Source: Patiria pectinifera (taxonomy: Eukaryota; Echinodermata; Asteroidea; Valvatida; Asterinidae). Taken from it: DNA of 64,000 nucleotides. Shown here in pieces: positions 35,601-50,600 of this stretch. Within the stretch, counting starts at the first letter, position 1. Every line of letters begins with the position of its first letter. The stretch spans positions 23,303,430 to 23,367,429 of the forward strand of contig CM057129.1 of the NCBI GenBank assembly GCA_029964075.1. The letters are read 5' to 3'. The notes beneath the pieces are model-generated. The model was given only the letters and a program-made list of their open reading frames with translations. It did not search any database and was not told the DNA's origin. The translations under genes were made by a program, and so were the position numbers.

Positions 35601-38600
35601 CATCCATTTATTATTTTTTTTCCTTCCCTTTTCTAATTTTACACCCGCTCATAAAAATACTTGTTGTACCCCAGGCACAGATTTGTTTTACATGTTCCTG
35701 GCAACCTTCTTACCCTAACACTACAGAGGCTTCTCTGATTCATGGTCACGCCGCCTGTCATCAAATCTCTGAATATCATATTACTGCTGACCAAATCCGG
35801 GTTGTTTTTTTTACAACACTTTCAGTCTCAGACTTGTTTGTGTTTCTTGCAATTTATTCAGGCTTCATAACATTTTTTCCTCACAATCAGTCACAGTTTC
35901 AACATTTCCCCAACATTCAATCTTTATCTGAAGGCAAAATTATTACATGTTACACGTACAGTTTAAATTTTTACATGATAGGAAAAACTTCAGTATCTTG
36001 TTCTACACCAGGCTTAAGACCCTATTTTTGGGGGGACTGGAAGCCATGAAATACATGTACATATTTCTATTCTACGGAGTTTGAGTCTCCCAGTTTCAAA
36101 TGGTCTTTTTATTTTGCATGTTTTGTCCTAGTGATCATATCAAGTGTGGTTCATGTGGACATGAACTGTATTTATAGAATAAATAAGAAGCACATTTTTT
36201 GTATAACTTCCCAAGAACTGTTTCATTGTGTCGCACCAACGGTTGTAGGCTAGTAAAATGCTTCAAAACCAGGCCAGCAAACGTTAGATTCGCTGCTTCT
36301 CAAGTGAGCTTTCCGGAATAAGAAAACAAGGTCCCATCCTCTCCATGCTGAGCCCCCGCTGCCGAGGATTCCGAAACCCGATACTGCCAGGCGAAAGATT
36401 TTCAATGACCATACATAACCTATAAGGTGTTCTCTAAATGTCACCAACCTTCTTAGTTTGGCAGACCCGTCCGGGGTTTTTTTCCTTTCACTCTCGGACA
36501 ATGAAATTCAGAATTATTTCCTTCCCATCCTGAATGCCATTGCCGGTTGTTTTTCCTGATTTCCCCCATTGCTATTTGAGCAACTTCACTGGTGTCTGAT
36601 TTCTCTGTCGTCCCTCATTTGCAGGTTCTCTAGATTTTAAGCCGCCTTGGGAATTGTTTTTAGAGACCACACCATGAATAAAATCTTATTTTCAAATCCT
36701 CTGCAAATAAGGTATTACTGTCTTTTGATGGTTTGCGATGAGATTGGTTGTGTATATATTTACAATTCTGAGTGTGACATGGATCACACTGAAAAGTTCA
36801 TAATTTATTTCTCCTCAACATCGTTTATTCATTCTTTGGCGCCCAAAAATTATGTGAGATGTACATGTTTATCACATGAACTGAACAGAGGTAATATATT
36901 TGCACAGGCTGTTTTGAAGTGGCTATTTTGATTTGTTTTCTAGATCGGGTGAGAATGTGAAAGGAGACTTTACACGTAGGATGAAATTGACAATTGAAAC
37001 AATGTTTGAGTTGATGGCTTCAGTCCAACTCTAGACAGCAGACCAATGGTGAATTTCAGTTCATTCACTGTATGAAAATGTGGGCAGGTGTTCAGAATAA
37101 CGCCCAGTCCTGCAAGATTTTCAGCGATGGACGGTGCTGAAAACGAATTTTCTTAACAATTTCATCTGCTTTCCTGGGTTTTCCTTTGCAACTGTGTGAG
37201 TTAATTGTGTTCATCTTTCATGTCTTTTCGTTGGGCCCCACGCCCGACTGATCAATTTAAAAAAAACGATCGGAGCTGAATTACCTACACGGACAGTCTG
37301 AGTCTGAGTTGACATTGATGCCCTTGTGGTGCTCTTCCCATGGCCTTTCTCTCTCTCTCTGTCTTCCTCCCCTGCCCCTCAAATCCATATTAATCTCATG
37401 GAAATTTACTCTTGAGTATTAGAGAGCCTGCTTTGGTGCCCTTGCCCATTTTCCAAAAAAAAAATTAAAAGTAAAAATAATAAAAACCACAATGATAAAA
37501 GAGAATAGAGGGATTCAGCCGTTCCTGTGTCTGTTTGTTCATGGTCGTCATCTTCATTTTTTATCATGAGTGCGATGGGGTGAACTTGGACACCCTGACG
37601 AAGATTGATTTCTCATCTGGGGCCGGCAGCCTTCATCCCATTGCTATCTGTACAATTAATGAAATCCGCCCTGTGTTGGCTCCAGCCCCACTAATTAATG
37701 GATGGCGCTTTGGTGTTCATGTAAAACCCTCACTGCCTTTTGCATATTTTTTTTTATTATTCTGTATCGCCCTGCCTCCGCCTATCAGAGGTCAGTCGTT
37801 ATAACAAACCAGAAATTGGACGGGAATTAAAAAAAAAAAAAAAGTAATCAAAAACAAAAAACGAAAAGAGATGGCATTCTGACTCATAATGTTTGGTTTG
37901 CCCATGGAGAAATGTGGTTTGCCAGAACAGTAAAGCGGTGGAAAACATTTAAGTGCGCGCAAAAAGGGGCGGTTTATTTGCACACGTGGTATACAAGTAC
38001 GCCCTACGGTGCGGAATTGAGTCAATATTTGACTAGCCATAAAGCTATCCATTTTTGTCCTTAAATCCTTATGTCAAAGACTCATATTTTTACTTTCTCG
38101 CCGACCCCTAAAAAATCTTGGTCGTATTTGTCTAAAGATTTTGGGCTCCACTTGTGAGGCTTTCTCTTAGCAGGGGGGAAACTCAAATCTAATTTAAAAT
38201 GATGGTTTAGCGGAGAGGAAAGGCAAACATGAATGAAAGGCTGGAGCTGACAAGAGGGGCATGAGCAAATTGTGGTCAGGTTTATTAGCTTTTTGTCCCA
38301 CTCCGTATTAGTGGGAAGGGGAAAAGAAAAAAAATGCTTTGTGTCAAGATGGCACATGCAGAGGACGTGAAAGGACAGACCATGTCCGTGTGCATAAGGG
38401 ACAGATCGGCCGTGAAATTACTTGTGGTTTTCAGTATCATTTGAAGGCTTTGTATATTTTTGAAGGTTTTTAAAAGCAATGTGTGATGTACACGTATGTA
38501 TTAGCATAAACTGATGATGCATGGTGCATGTAGCTCAGTACATGGATGCACTGTGCTATGGTTCTTTTGTCTTGTTCGTGTACCTCAATAATGTTTTGCA

Positions 38601-41600
38601 ATTTCACGTCCTGTGTACTGAACACTTTCTTTTTCATAAGATGCAAAGACAAGCATTGTATTTGTTTTTGCCCCTTACATTTCACCGTAGATTTTGTCCA
38701 AATCTGAGTTCGTTAATTGTACATGTACCAGTACCTGACAAGTTTTAAGAAATTTCCATAAATTCCTTGTATTGTACATTATACTTATGTACATGTATAG
38801 ATCTGTAAGCATTTAAGTTCACCTGTTTACATGTACAGCTTGCTGTCAATTCATGAATATGAGATTATGGATGTACAGTATGTACATATACAAAGGAACA
38901 AAGCAAATGCAGCAACTGCAGCTGTTTTCATATGGGTATCTAGCTGAATGATAGTGCTCAAAATGTCATCAGGAAATAAATGAAATCTCTGGTGCCTCTG
39001 ATACACATGGCACAATAGAGAAGCAGGTTACTGCCCGTACACTTCTTCTTGTGAACAAGCATGGTAATCCCGATTTATCTTTAATGAAAAACCTACTGGC
39101 GGGCTCTGGAGCCATGTATTATCGTGGCTATATCTTGGCCACCTGATCCCTCGCACTGCCCGGCGCATATATCCCTGCATCTGTAGGACGATTGATATGC
39201 AATTACAGACAGATTGGCGAGAGAAGGGCGAACCGAGGCCAAGTGAATGAAAAAAAAGGAAGAAAACAAGACCCCCCCCCCAAAAAAAAATTGGCCGATC
39301 CTGGGACTCAGATACCTTTCTGGTCTGCTTGCATGTATAGTTCCCTGCTTGGACGGGGTCTCAGTAGTTCCGATATTAAGCACCTGCCTTTCAGCATGTA
39401 ATAGGCCTGGAATGGCCTGAAGACCTGACCCCAAAGCCTTCATTTTCTGTCACCTGAATCAATTTGCGTCTGGCATTACAACCTCGATGTGCCCCTCGTT
39501 TATATCTAGAGCATTGAGTTGCAGAACGCAGCGCCGGTCTATCAAAGTTCACAGAGCTCCTCGAAAGCTTGCACTGCATGCAAATAGGCCACACCCGTGT
39601 AGATCTTCTGAGGAAGCGCTTCTTTTTCTACATGTATAGGGGTCCTACCGGTATATCTTTGGGAATGGTGGCGGACATCTGCCTTGATGCATAACCCATT
39701 GTCCCTTTTTAAAAATTCAGTTTTGGTTGGGGGAAAATGTACATGTATGTAGAATCCAACCACTCTTGAATGATGTGAGATTCTGCAAATTTTTCAGAAT
39801 GGGAGCTGCGTTGTAACAGACCCACGACCTTATCTGTACAGAACAATAGATAACCTGTATTGAAGAAAACACCGAAAACAGGGGCGTACCGGTAGTTCCT
39901 ATGGGAACATGTAGCTGTTATTCAGCCATGCAGTGAAAATTTTGTCCCATCCAGCGCGATTGTGTGATGAATATTCATGCTTGTGTTGTTGAAGCAGAGA
40001 GGCAGATAGCATCGGCTTTAGCGGCTGATTCTTATCAGGGCTTGATTCAGCTGCAACGGCGCGATGCTATCGTTGACGCTTGGGCCGAGACTGTTTCCAA
40101 AAAAATTGCATCTGACAAGAGTATTGCCACGGATGCCTGGTAATTCAGTGCCCATTCTTGGGCTGAAATGAAGGCACTTGGAGAAAAGAGTCTGGGGATG
40201 CATGCTGATACAGACAGAGGCGGAAAGAAGGGCTTAAGCCTCTCTTATTCATTAAGAATCTTTTCTTAGTTGTGTAGTTGACGGGATCATTTAGTTTACA
40301 GGAAATATTTTTCCAAGTCTGTCAATATCCTATGTCCATGTACTTATACAAAACAGTACCGTTGGATATTAAGCATGGTTTGAAAGGATTTAAGTGGTAA
40401 GCCTTAAAGTTGTATTGTATTAGTTATAACTTTTTTTCAAAATATCAAGTGAAAAACAACTGTCCCGTGAGTACAGTGTACATGCACATGTATGCACTTT
40501 TGTAGTTACTTGAAAGCATGGCTCTGTCTGAAAATCTAATTCAAATGTTAATAAGAAATGTTTGTGATTGTATTGACGAGTAGGGAATTACAGTATGATG
40601 ACGATTTTTTGTGAACTTGAAATTTGAACGTTTTGAGCTGCCTCCATGAATCCTCTGCTTTCCTTGGGTACTTTTGTGTACATGTACATAGTTTGCAGAA
40701 GATGATGAGATCATTTGTCATTCTAGCCAATTGTTTCAAAAATAACAAGGGGGGGGGGATGGCGGATACATGCCCACCTTATAAAAGGCCACTCTTGTCA
40801 CCCTGAGTTAGGGCATCTTGGCCTATTTTTTTCAGCCTCATGATTGAATGCAGCACACAGGCTTACGAAGGCGATGGTAATTTTCTTCACCCCATCACTG
40901 CGTATTTGGGTCAGAGATTTGCAAGTGAACCGTGAGGGAGAAGGGCGTCGTTTTGTGATAGTCAAATTGAAATGGTCTGAAGAATTTACATGTAAAGTAG
41001 GTGCACGAGGGAAATTGATAAGTCACTTGCTTGAAAGGTTCCTACATGTACATGTAAGTGACATACAATATGTATGCACGTGTACATGTATACAAACAGT
41101 GTGCACACCGGTATGTGAACATGTACACATGTAGGTATGGTGTGTCGTTAAATATTTACAAGCTGTCTGCCTTTAATAAAAAACATACAGTGAAACTGAA
41201 AATGTAAATTTCAGTCTTCGAATTGAGGAAAAAACGCTTAATTCTGAAACGCAATATCTCTTGGCAATTGAATTACAAGCAGATACATCAATAAATGAAA
41301 TTAATTCGTCCCAGAAATTACTTTATCTTCGCAGTGTTTCCGTGCGCAGGAGTCGATGCACAGATATAATTTCCCCAGTGTCACAACTTTCTGGCACCAG
41401 AGAGCCTGCAATTGCGAGCACCCCTCGCCACAAATTGAGCACGTTGGCGGAGATTGTAGGGTTAAAGTTTAGAATGGCTCTGCATTGATCAGATGGTAGC
41501 AGCTTTTGCAAGTACATGGACAAGGAGGTTGCGGGGGGGGTCGACGTCAATCATGCCGTCACAGAGAGTGGTTAGGGAAAGGAGGAAGGAGAGGAAAAAT

Positions 41601-44600
41601 ATATAGGGGGAAATGAGGCTATTGTAATTGTACATTTACATGTACACGTGTAGCAAATCGAATCAGAAACTGGGTCCTCGGTTACGCACGTGCCTCCATA
41701 TATGAGCCATGCTACAATAAATAAAGGCTGTCTCTTGCAATTCTGTGTTATATTCACTAGCTCATTGGGACTACAATCCTTGTTAGGTTTACTCTTGATG
41801 AAAAAATACCATAATGGATCAGACCTCACGTTTATCTGTGTGATCTGAGAGTGTTGATACGCGTTGTTGGAGGGGGATGAGATGCGCCCATGCACTTAAG
41901 AAATATTACTCGCTGACTCGCGCAGTCTCGGGCGTTTGGTTTGTCCGCAGAGCGTTCTGGTCGTCTGGAGCAGAGTGGGGAACACAACCGGAAATTCTGG
42001 AATCCAAGCGCATGTCGGCGTTGCTACGCAGCGCTGTAGTTCACTTTGGAGGGTTTGTTAACGCTGTGCTGCATTCACTTCGCGCCGAGCGAACAGAGTG
42101 GTGTTTTGTGGAGATATTTTGACAAGCCCACTCCTGCGGACCTTCAAGTGACAGTCAGTGGCCAGACTGTAAAAAATATAAATTACTTAAACCCCCCCCC
42201 CCCCCCAAAAAAAATTCTCTAAAATTGATGCTGTATTGATGAAGATTCTGGACTGGAATACATGCATTATGTACATGTAAGCATATTACTGATCTGCCAT
42301 GCCAAAAGCAAAAATCTTTTGAATACACAAACAGGTTCACCCCTTTTGATGCTACATGTAGCCTTCATTGTAATAAGAGCCAATTCTGAGGAACAAAAGA
42401 TATGAAAGTTATGTTGTACATGTATGTACTCTGAGGTACTGTTACATGTACATATACAAATTTTATTGATTTCATGTGCATGTAACAGGGTGTCCAGAAA
42501 AATAACAAGCTCTGGTTTGTTTGAAAAGGGAGGAAAACATGTTTTTGAGGTGATGCACTATTGCTCAAGTAAGATGAGAATGATGAGCTTTTCCAGCCTG
42601 TTTTGAAACCTTAGCATGTCTGAACAGTTTGCAGTTCTTGTGTGTGATGTACAGTGTATAAAAACAAGTTTTGCATTAAACATTTTTTTCTCTCACTTTT
42701 ACATGTACATGTACATGTAGATAACCCATTTTGGTGAGGGCCTTGCCCTAGTTATGTATGACACCAAAAACCTTTTTCTTTCCGTCGGCAAAGAAAGCAT
42801 CTCCCCCTCCCCTTTTTGCAGCGGAAAGGATACCATGTTTATCCTACGCCTTTCGTGCAGCAAACCCCCTCTCTCCATCCCCCCTGGTGCTGTTTGCCGG
42901 TTCGCATCTCCAATATTTTCATTGCCTTCACTGTTAAAACAAAACTGGGACGGAACGTGGCCATCAACAGTGTGTGCCAGATCAGATGGAGTAAATGGAT
43001 GGGGGAACGGCTAAATGTGCCAATAGGTGATGATGATCGGCAAACCCCCTGCCTCATGTGTACCCTTTATACAAAATTGGGTACACCGGTATCTTTGGAC
43101 AGAATCGTTCCTTTTCCATCACCCATGCTTGTTAATTTCACATGTATGGTTTCATCCTGGGATCATGGCCAGCAATTTCTATCCAACTCTCGGGCTCCTA
43201 TCGCCTTACCGTACCTCTTTGACCCCCACCCGTACGACTCACATCGCACCCCCCCCCCCCTTCTCAATCTTGAATAATTCATCTCCTCACACTTGTGGCA
43301 GGATACTGTTACTTTTAGCCGGGCATTCTAATTCGCCGGGAGTCATGTTTTTAAGTGATGCCGTTAATCCTGTGGCTTTGACTCCTATAACAAGCATGGG
43401 CCCCCGCATGGCGATACCAGAAAATTGCATTTGCCAGTGGTGAAAGCCTGTAGGTAATTGCATGGATCTTGTGTTGTTCTGCCTTGTGTCTCTGTCTCCA
43501 TCTCAGACGTGGACAATTCTAAGGCTTCTTGCGTTTGTTAATTGGAGGAGCAACAATATTTCTTTCAAAATAATATATTTTTCATACATGTGCAGAGTAC
43601 ACACTGAATGTACTTAAAGAAATATAATACACAAACATGCATATATGTACATGTATACGTGTAACTGTAGTTCACTACATGAAAATGCATAGGGATCTGT
43701 AACCTATAGAACCTTTTTTCTAATGATGCCAAAAAAACCCCTCTTTTTTGGGGGGGGGGGGGGGGGGAACAAACAGGGAAAGCACAATGTAATCCCCATG
43801 GGAAGTAAAAGAGGCAGGATCCCACAGTCCGAAAAACCTTAAAATTCCACGAAATCTGGGTTTGCATTTCAAAGGATTAAGGGTAGTCGGGGTTGAATTA
43901 TACTTGACTGGTCATATCATTGACAGTATAAAAAAACAACAATCATGAACTGGCACATACATGTACAATGTACATGTATGATTGTGAACAAAGTAAACTC
44001 CGCTTCAAACCCGAATAAAAAACAAAATTTATGAAACTGTCAATTTCTTTTCTGGGCATTTGGTAATATCTGTTCAAATGCATGAAAGTGATGTGTACAA
44101 ACATACTTCAAGTTTAAAATGTGTGATTCATCAGTTGTTTTCACACAGAAATACCTCCTTTGTAAAGATAACGAATGCATGGCTGTTGCAAGTGACACTG
44201 AAATAAGACGGCGCTTGCGGGAGAAGCGACTCTCGGTAGTGTTTTCTGCCGGGAGCTGCTCCGTCATTGAGATGAGATTGTATGACCACACACTCTGGGA
44301 GGAAGGAAGGAGAAAAAAAAAAAGAAGAATCCCGTGGGCGGTGTGAGATTGCTCCACGAATAAAACCAATTTCTGCGCCTGTCCTCTGATTTTCCGAGCA
44401 AGCTTTGCCCAAGCTTTGCCCAAGCTTGGATCTCCCGGCACTCCCTTGCATTCTCCGACTACTACCGACCTAAAAAAAAAAAAAAAAAGCGTAATCAAAT
44501 TGAGGAGATAGCTGCTGAAAAATTGTCTTTTTGCAGCTGCAATTTGTGTTTTTGTCAAGGTCTGGAGGAGCAACGCAGAGTAGACATGTTTGTTTAGCAG

Positions 44601-47600
44601 GAATTGGATTGTCTGGGTTTCAGCAGACAGAACGATCAAGAGAATTGCAAAATCTTACAGGGCTTTGTTTTAATACTCCTCAAGTCCGGAGAGATCTTGT
44701 CGCGGGGAAAACGTGGCTCTTAAAGAGGACTGTTGAATTTGCAAGTCAAATGAAAGATTTTCTTTTCGGAAATATTGCATGCTGTTCTTCAGGTCGGCGA
44801 TTACTGTAGCTAAAAGGAAGGTGTAGCAATCAGGCAAGTAAACTCAAAAATTAATTAAGGCTGTACAGAATTTGATGAGGGAATCAACGAGAGCAGGTGT
44901 TTTGTGCATCTTGTGCTGTGCATGCATTATTATTGCATAGCGTTATCTCGTAGAAATTATCTCAGGAGTCCCCCATTAGTTGGTGTGGAGACATCCACAT
45001 GCATAATGAGCGACGGTAACGCCATTGTGGCCTTTATATTACCGAAAGGGGCCCCGGAGACGGCAGGTGCCCCAACGCGGAAAATGTAGCGCGTGTTGCA
45101 ATTTTACTCGCGTTTTATGCATGGATTCCGGAGCAGATGTCGGGAGGTGTCGCTTGATATTCGGCGCTTTGGTCTCGCGTGTTACTCCTTTGTATTTCTG
45201 TAGGGAGTTGCCTTCCGTTTCACTTAAGTATGCTCCGTGCATGAAGATTTTTGATCTTATTATAAAAATTCATGTGAGAAATTCATGATTTAATTTCATG
45301 AATCCAGAAAGATTCATGAAATACAAGAATCTTCCTTCATATTTTTTTTGCAGTTGTCAGGAGTCATTTGAACAGTATTTGTATTTTATGTCGATTTGGC
45401 AGTTCAGCTGTAGTACGAAATCAGTCTTTCACCAATCACGTGCCTACATGACCAGGGCAACCAGTTTTATTTATGATTAAAAGTGGTTGTAAACTATTAA
45501 TTTTGTCCCCTCCTTTTTCTTAATCCTCAAGCAAGTTCAATTTACTTTAGATGTTTTATTTGTCATTGTGACAGGGAGAATCTGACGATGATACATGCGT
45601 CACGGAAAAAAACAACGTTTGTTAAAGCGAAGGATGGCTGCAAAGATCCCATAGCAGACATTGTAACCATAGTAGAAGCATGCCCCATGTTTGCACAGCG
45701 GTGTATCTAATGAATATTTTACAGACTGCACTAATTTCCACTTTAAAAAGGGGAAAAAAAAAAAAATGGGTTGCCTGTTGTTTGCAGAGGCACACAGCGT
45801 TGACATGCCTGCGATGTTCCCGTCATAAATTCTTGATGTGGAAGTGGCCAGGCTGGCCAACGGTTGTAGATATATGGGCTGGGAGCGCGGCGTGTGCATC
45901 AGCCCCACATGTAGGGCTTCCCTATGTAAACCCCGTTGTAGTCCCTCCTCAACCGTAAGTGCCATAATGTGCTGGGTACAAGTGGCTGCGGATGCTATGC
46001 ATGTCAATACTCCCCCCACGTGTGCATTCATCATTGGACACCCTAACATCTCTACTCTTTGATTTGGTGTTTCTCCCCCCCCCCCTTTTTCCCTTTTCTA
46101 AGTGGCCCTAGCTGTTAGCAGTGGACGTGAAATTTTGCCAGATGCCCCGGTTTAAACATTGACCGAATCCCGTTGCCAGAGTTGAAGCACTACAGTGAAG
46201 ACAGTTGGGAGTAGGGCATGCACGTGCACACGTTTAAATGCTCAGGATATAGGCATGTTGTATTCAAACAAACTTCTTAAATTCAGATCTTCAAATATAA
46301 AAAAATGTGCTTCCCAAATCATGATTGACATTATTTTGTGAAAAAAATGAGAACATCAGAGTTAATTATGCAGAACTACCGGTATGCATAATAAAGTATG
46401 ACACTTTATTGGTGAAATTTAATTTAAACTTTTAAAGGTGTTGACAAACCAACCACACTTAATTTTTAACATGATTTCAGTGTGACCCTGGAGAAGGATT
46501 ACTCACCAATGTGAAGAAACACCAATAAAAGCCACATCAAGATTACTTCCTTATGTCCTCATCAAGCTGTTAAAAAAAATGTACATATACAATGTATATG
46601 TTCATGATAATGTTGTATGCAAAGAAAGTAAGTGTATACATTTATACATACATTGTATCTGCTGTTATCCCACAACTGTGTAATAGTTACAGTACATGTA
46701 TGTATTCTGTTGATTATAGCACAGTCCCTATCAGACTGGCTCAACCCACCTGCATCCCACTGTGGGATCAATAGATGGGGATGGAGAGAAAACACTCCTT
46801 AAGAATACAGCCACAAAAAAAAGAAAACCCTCGCCATTAGCCATGTTAGCAAAAGGGCAAAGTTCCTGTCTGTAAATGATTCTGTTGGATGTTAAAAGAG
46901 GCAATATGCCTGCGCGTAGTCACACTGCTGGGTACTGCAACCGAGGAGAATTTCTGGCGATTCGTGTTCAGTGGTCTGATCCTAATGTAATTTGTGAATA
47001 TAGACATGGATTTTTTTTTCGCCCGAAATTCGCTTCACTGCAAACAATGAATATCTCATTTTGGGCTCACATATCCAAATGAATTAGCATAATTGAAAGG
47101 CGTGTTGTTGGAAATTCCCGAGAGACGACGTTCTGCAAATTCACATGCAAATTTCCCCATCAAATCAGCGATTTCTGTCATGCATTATGCTTTAAAAAGA
47201 AATTACGCACACTATACACACCTATTGGATTTTTTGCTGTTGAAGTACATGAGCGTGCACTACAAGTTTGTACACATCACGCACAGTATTTCTACATTTA
47301 ATTTGACTTCATTTGATTATCAATTAATTCATTGGCGCCTCCATCACAAGAACTTTGTGTCTGTCGAAAGGCTTTTGATCGTCGGGTCTTTTGTTTCCGT
47401 GCCTATGACTAAGCCCGGAGCTGTGCCGTGCCTCTGTGCCGTTACAAAATGATATTGCCAACCCACGCCTCATTACATATTCTCCTGTATACACTCTTTT
47501 ATCATTATAGCGTCGTAATGCCGACTCTGAAACGAGCCCAAGGTCCTTCCTATTTTTTGTATTGAGAATCTGAACGGAACCATCCTTTTGTGCTGTGCAC

Positions 47601-50600
47601 CTCCATTCACTCATTAGGAAAATGTACATACCTAAAAGACGTTCCCCTAGAGAAAACAGACTGCTTGTTTTCTTTCAATTTTCTTCTTCCTTTTTTTTTG
47701 TGTGGATAATTTTCTCATCTCAGTGGAGGACAAGGATGATAAAATTGCATTCAATTTTAGAATGCAATTGAATTCAGTGTTTTGTTCTGTCTTCTCTGGC
47801 GAGGTTTCGGAAGCCTTCCGCTTGCTTTCTAAACATGAACAGGGACAATTTCAGGTCCGGCAGTCTTTGGAAATTGCACGGGTGACTTATTTTGCAAATT
47901 GATGATTCATATCCAGGAGTCAAAAAAAAGAAACTACAGATTGAAAAAAAAGTTGACTGGGGAAAAAAATTGAAGAAAGTTCTGTGATAATCGACAGGAG
48001 GGAGGTTGAAGAAATCTGGAAATGGAAAATCACAAATTAAGTTAGAGTGCGGAGAGGAGCAATCACAAAGAAATTAACAAATTTTGGAAGGAAAACTGAT
48101 GAACTGTACTTGTAATTATGTACGTACTTGTAAACTGTACCTGTGTTATTTTTAAACAACATTTCTGGGTGGTTGGATACATTTACATGTATATCTGCAG
48201 ATTGGTATTTTGGTATTTTGCTTTTCCGTGTCACACTGAAAGAGTAAACCACGATGGATTGTGAAATGTGACTTGTTTTTCTACAAAAACATTACTTAAA
48301 TACACTTAACGGAAGTGTTTTGGGGGGGAAAAAACCCCAACTTGTTCCGAACGTTCTGTTGGACATGTTGGGATTAGGTCAAGTCCAAAGAGAATTTGAG
48401 TGTATTCCACTCAAAGAAACCCTATCAATGCAAACTTTTTTTTGTTGAACATGGGTCAAATATACTCTTCACACATTGTACCGGTATGTTCTTGAACATG
48501 AACAAGCTGATTGTTGTTTTGTTTTAATGCTAATATAACGCAGTGTTACAATGCAATGCAGATTACTGACAACTGTTCTCCCATGTCGTAATCTATGAGT
48601 CCACCCTCGATGGGCCATACATACACATGATAGAAGTACTTCATTCAGCAGATGTTATCTTCTTACTAGCAGACTGTCTGGCTGTGATGGATGTTTATCT
48701 TTACATGTACAGTGTACATTTGAACACCGAAAAACATGAACAGTAAAAGCAGTATGCTTATCTGTAGGCCTACTTGGGTACTGAATAAATGAAACCATGG
48801 TGCGTAAAAGTAAACATGTACATGTACAATTGTGCAAGTATTGCAGGTGTGTACATGTACATGTAATCTATCCACTCTTTTTGATCTAGTATTCCATCTT
48901 CATTGAAGTTGTGTCCTAAGACGGAATAATATCCTTTTTGAGGTCCTCAATTCTGTGATCTTTACAAATCCATGAATGATAAAAGAAGCTTCCGGAAGAT
49001 GAACAATATATGCAAAGTTGAAAATAACTCATAAATAGTATAAATGAGATAAATCAGCCTGTGAATGTGGGGGGACGGGGGGGGGGGGGGGGCTGTGCCC
49101 TGTCTCACTGCAGCGAGAATCGTCAGCGGTCGGCCACTCGGTAGTCCGTATCTAAACACGGAATCTAGCCTAAACCTGATCTTCATCAATATTGATGTCC
49201 CGGGTTTGCCAGGGGGCCCTTCTCCAGAATAGATACATGTACACGGTAGTACACACATGGAGGTTCTGAGGTCTGTGTGTATAGATAGGGGAACTGTCGG
49301 CAGTTATTCACGCATTCATGGTGTTTTTTTTACTGGTGCGAGCTGCGTCAGACACGTACCCCCCCCCCTTCTTTTCCCTCATGCACCTGATCCCTCAGCG
49401 GTGGTATCCGATTACACACACTCACTGTAGGAGTCAGTGGTTGTCATAAATTGTGCGGGTCGTTAATAATTACCCGACCTGGTCAGTTGCTTCAAGAAGC
49501 ACCACACAGTTTTATTGAGATGCTGCAGTATGTATGTGTAGGTATCCGGTACGGTATGAAGATATACGTATACCGTACATGTACATGTATGCTTGGCAAA
49601 AATGCATCAGTGCATGTATCAAAGTTTTCCAAAAATGTATTGTTTACTACAAACATATACAGTACATTCACCCAGTATTGAAATTTATGGGTACTTAAAT
49701 TTGTTGTTTCCAAATCATAACCTGTGTAAATACACTTAACAGAATACGCGAACGTACACATGTACATTTTATACACATGTATGTAATTGCAAACCATGAG
49801 TCATGGACATGCCTGTTTTAATGTTACACTTACCCGATACATGTACATGTACGTACCATGTACATGTAGATGTACACATGTCCATGTTGCTGACTACTGT
49901 TTTAAAAGTCTATAAATCTAACAGAGGTACATTGTAAATGAACCTGTTTACTGAAACATTGTATCAAGATGAGAAAACTGATAAGCGCTTACAAAGTTGA
50001 TGAACAAGCGGCATTGCCACCTGTTTGAGATTTGCCGCTGTTATCCAGACTCAGTATCGAGCCAAGCCTGTTAAGATGTACGGAAAACATATAACCTGTA
50101 CGTGTGATCTTACACCCCCCCCCCCTTCCCTCCGCAGTTCTGATCTCCCCCCAGATATCACCTGTAGCAGGTTATTTGCATGAGTCTGCCCCCGATCTGA
50201 AAGCACCGACTGCATGATCTCATCCCCCCGTCTCCTTTATTGCATTTGCACAAGGTTCGCTTTCACTGCTGTTTTCCCCTTCTTTTTTTCACCCCTATCC
50301 GCATTCATCTGTCCGCTTGCCAGGGATGCAGCACCAAATTGAAAAGCTGCTCTGTGAATCCCGCCGACACATTAAAATTCAAAGTCTGGACAATTTGCCC
50401 CGGAGTCAAGGAGTGTTTCAACAATTTAGATTACCCCCCCCCCCCCCTTTCCCTTGCTGGCTACCGTTTGTCCTCTGTGAAAAGCTGCAGATCACATTCA
50501 GCAGAGGGTGATTATTTGAAAATGGGACAGTTAAAGAGTGCAAGACTCTAAGGGCAGTCCGACATTGATAGTCCGATATTCACTCCCGTTATGTATTCTT

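Noticed and set aside
44040-44639. 199-codon minus-strand frame in intron 1
   Set aside because: Its peptide has F and L runs from poly-A/T tracts, no domain and no splice or promoter context.
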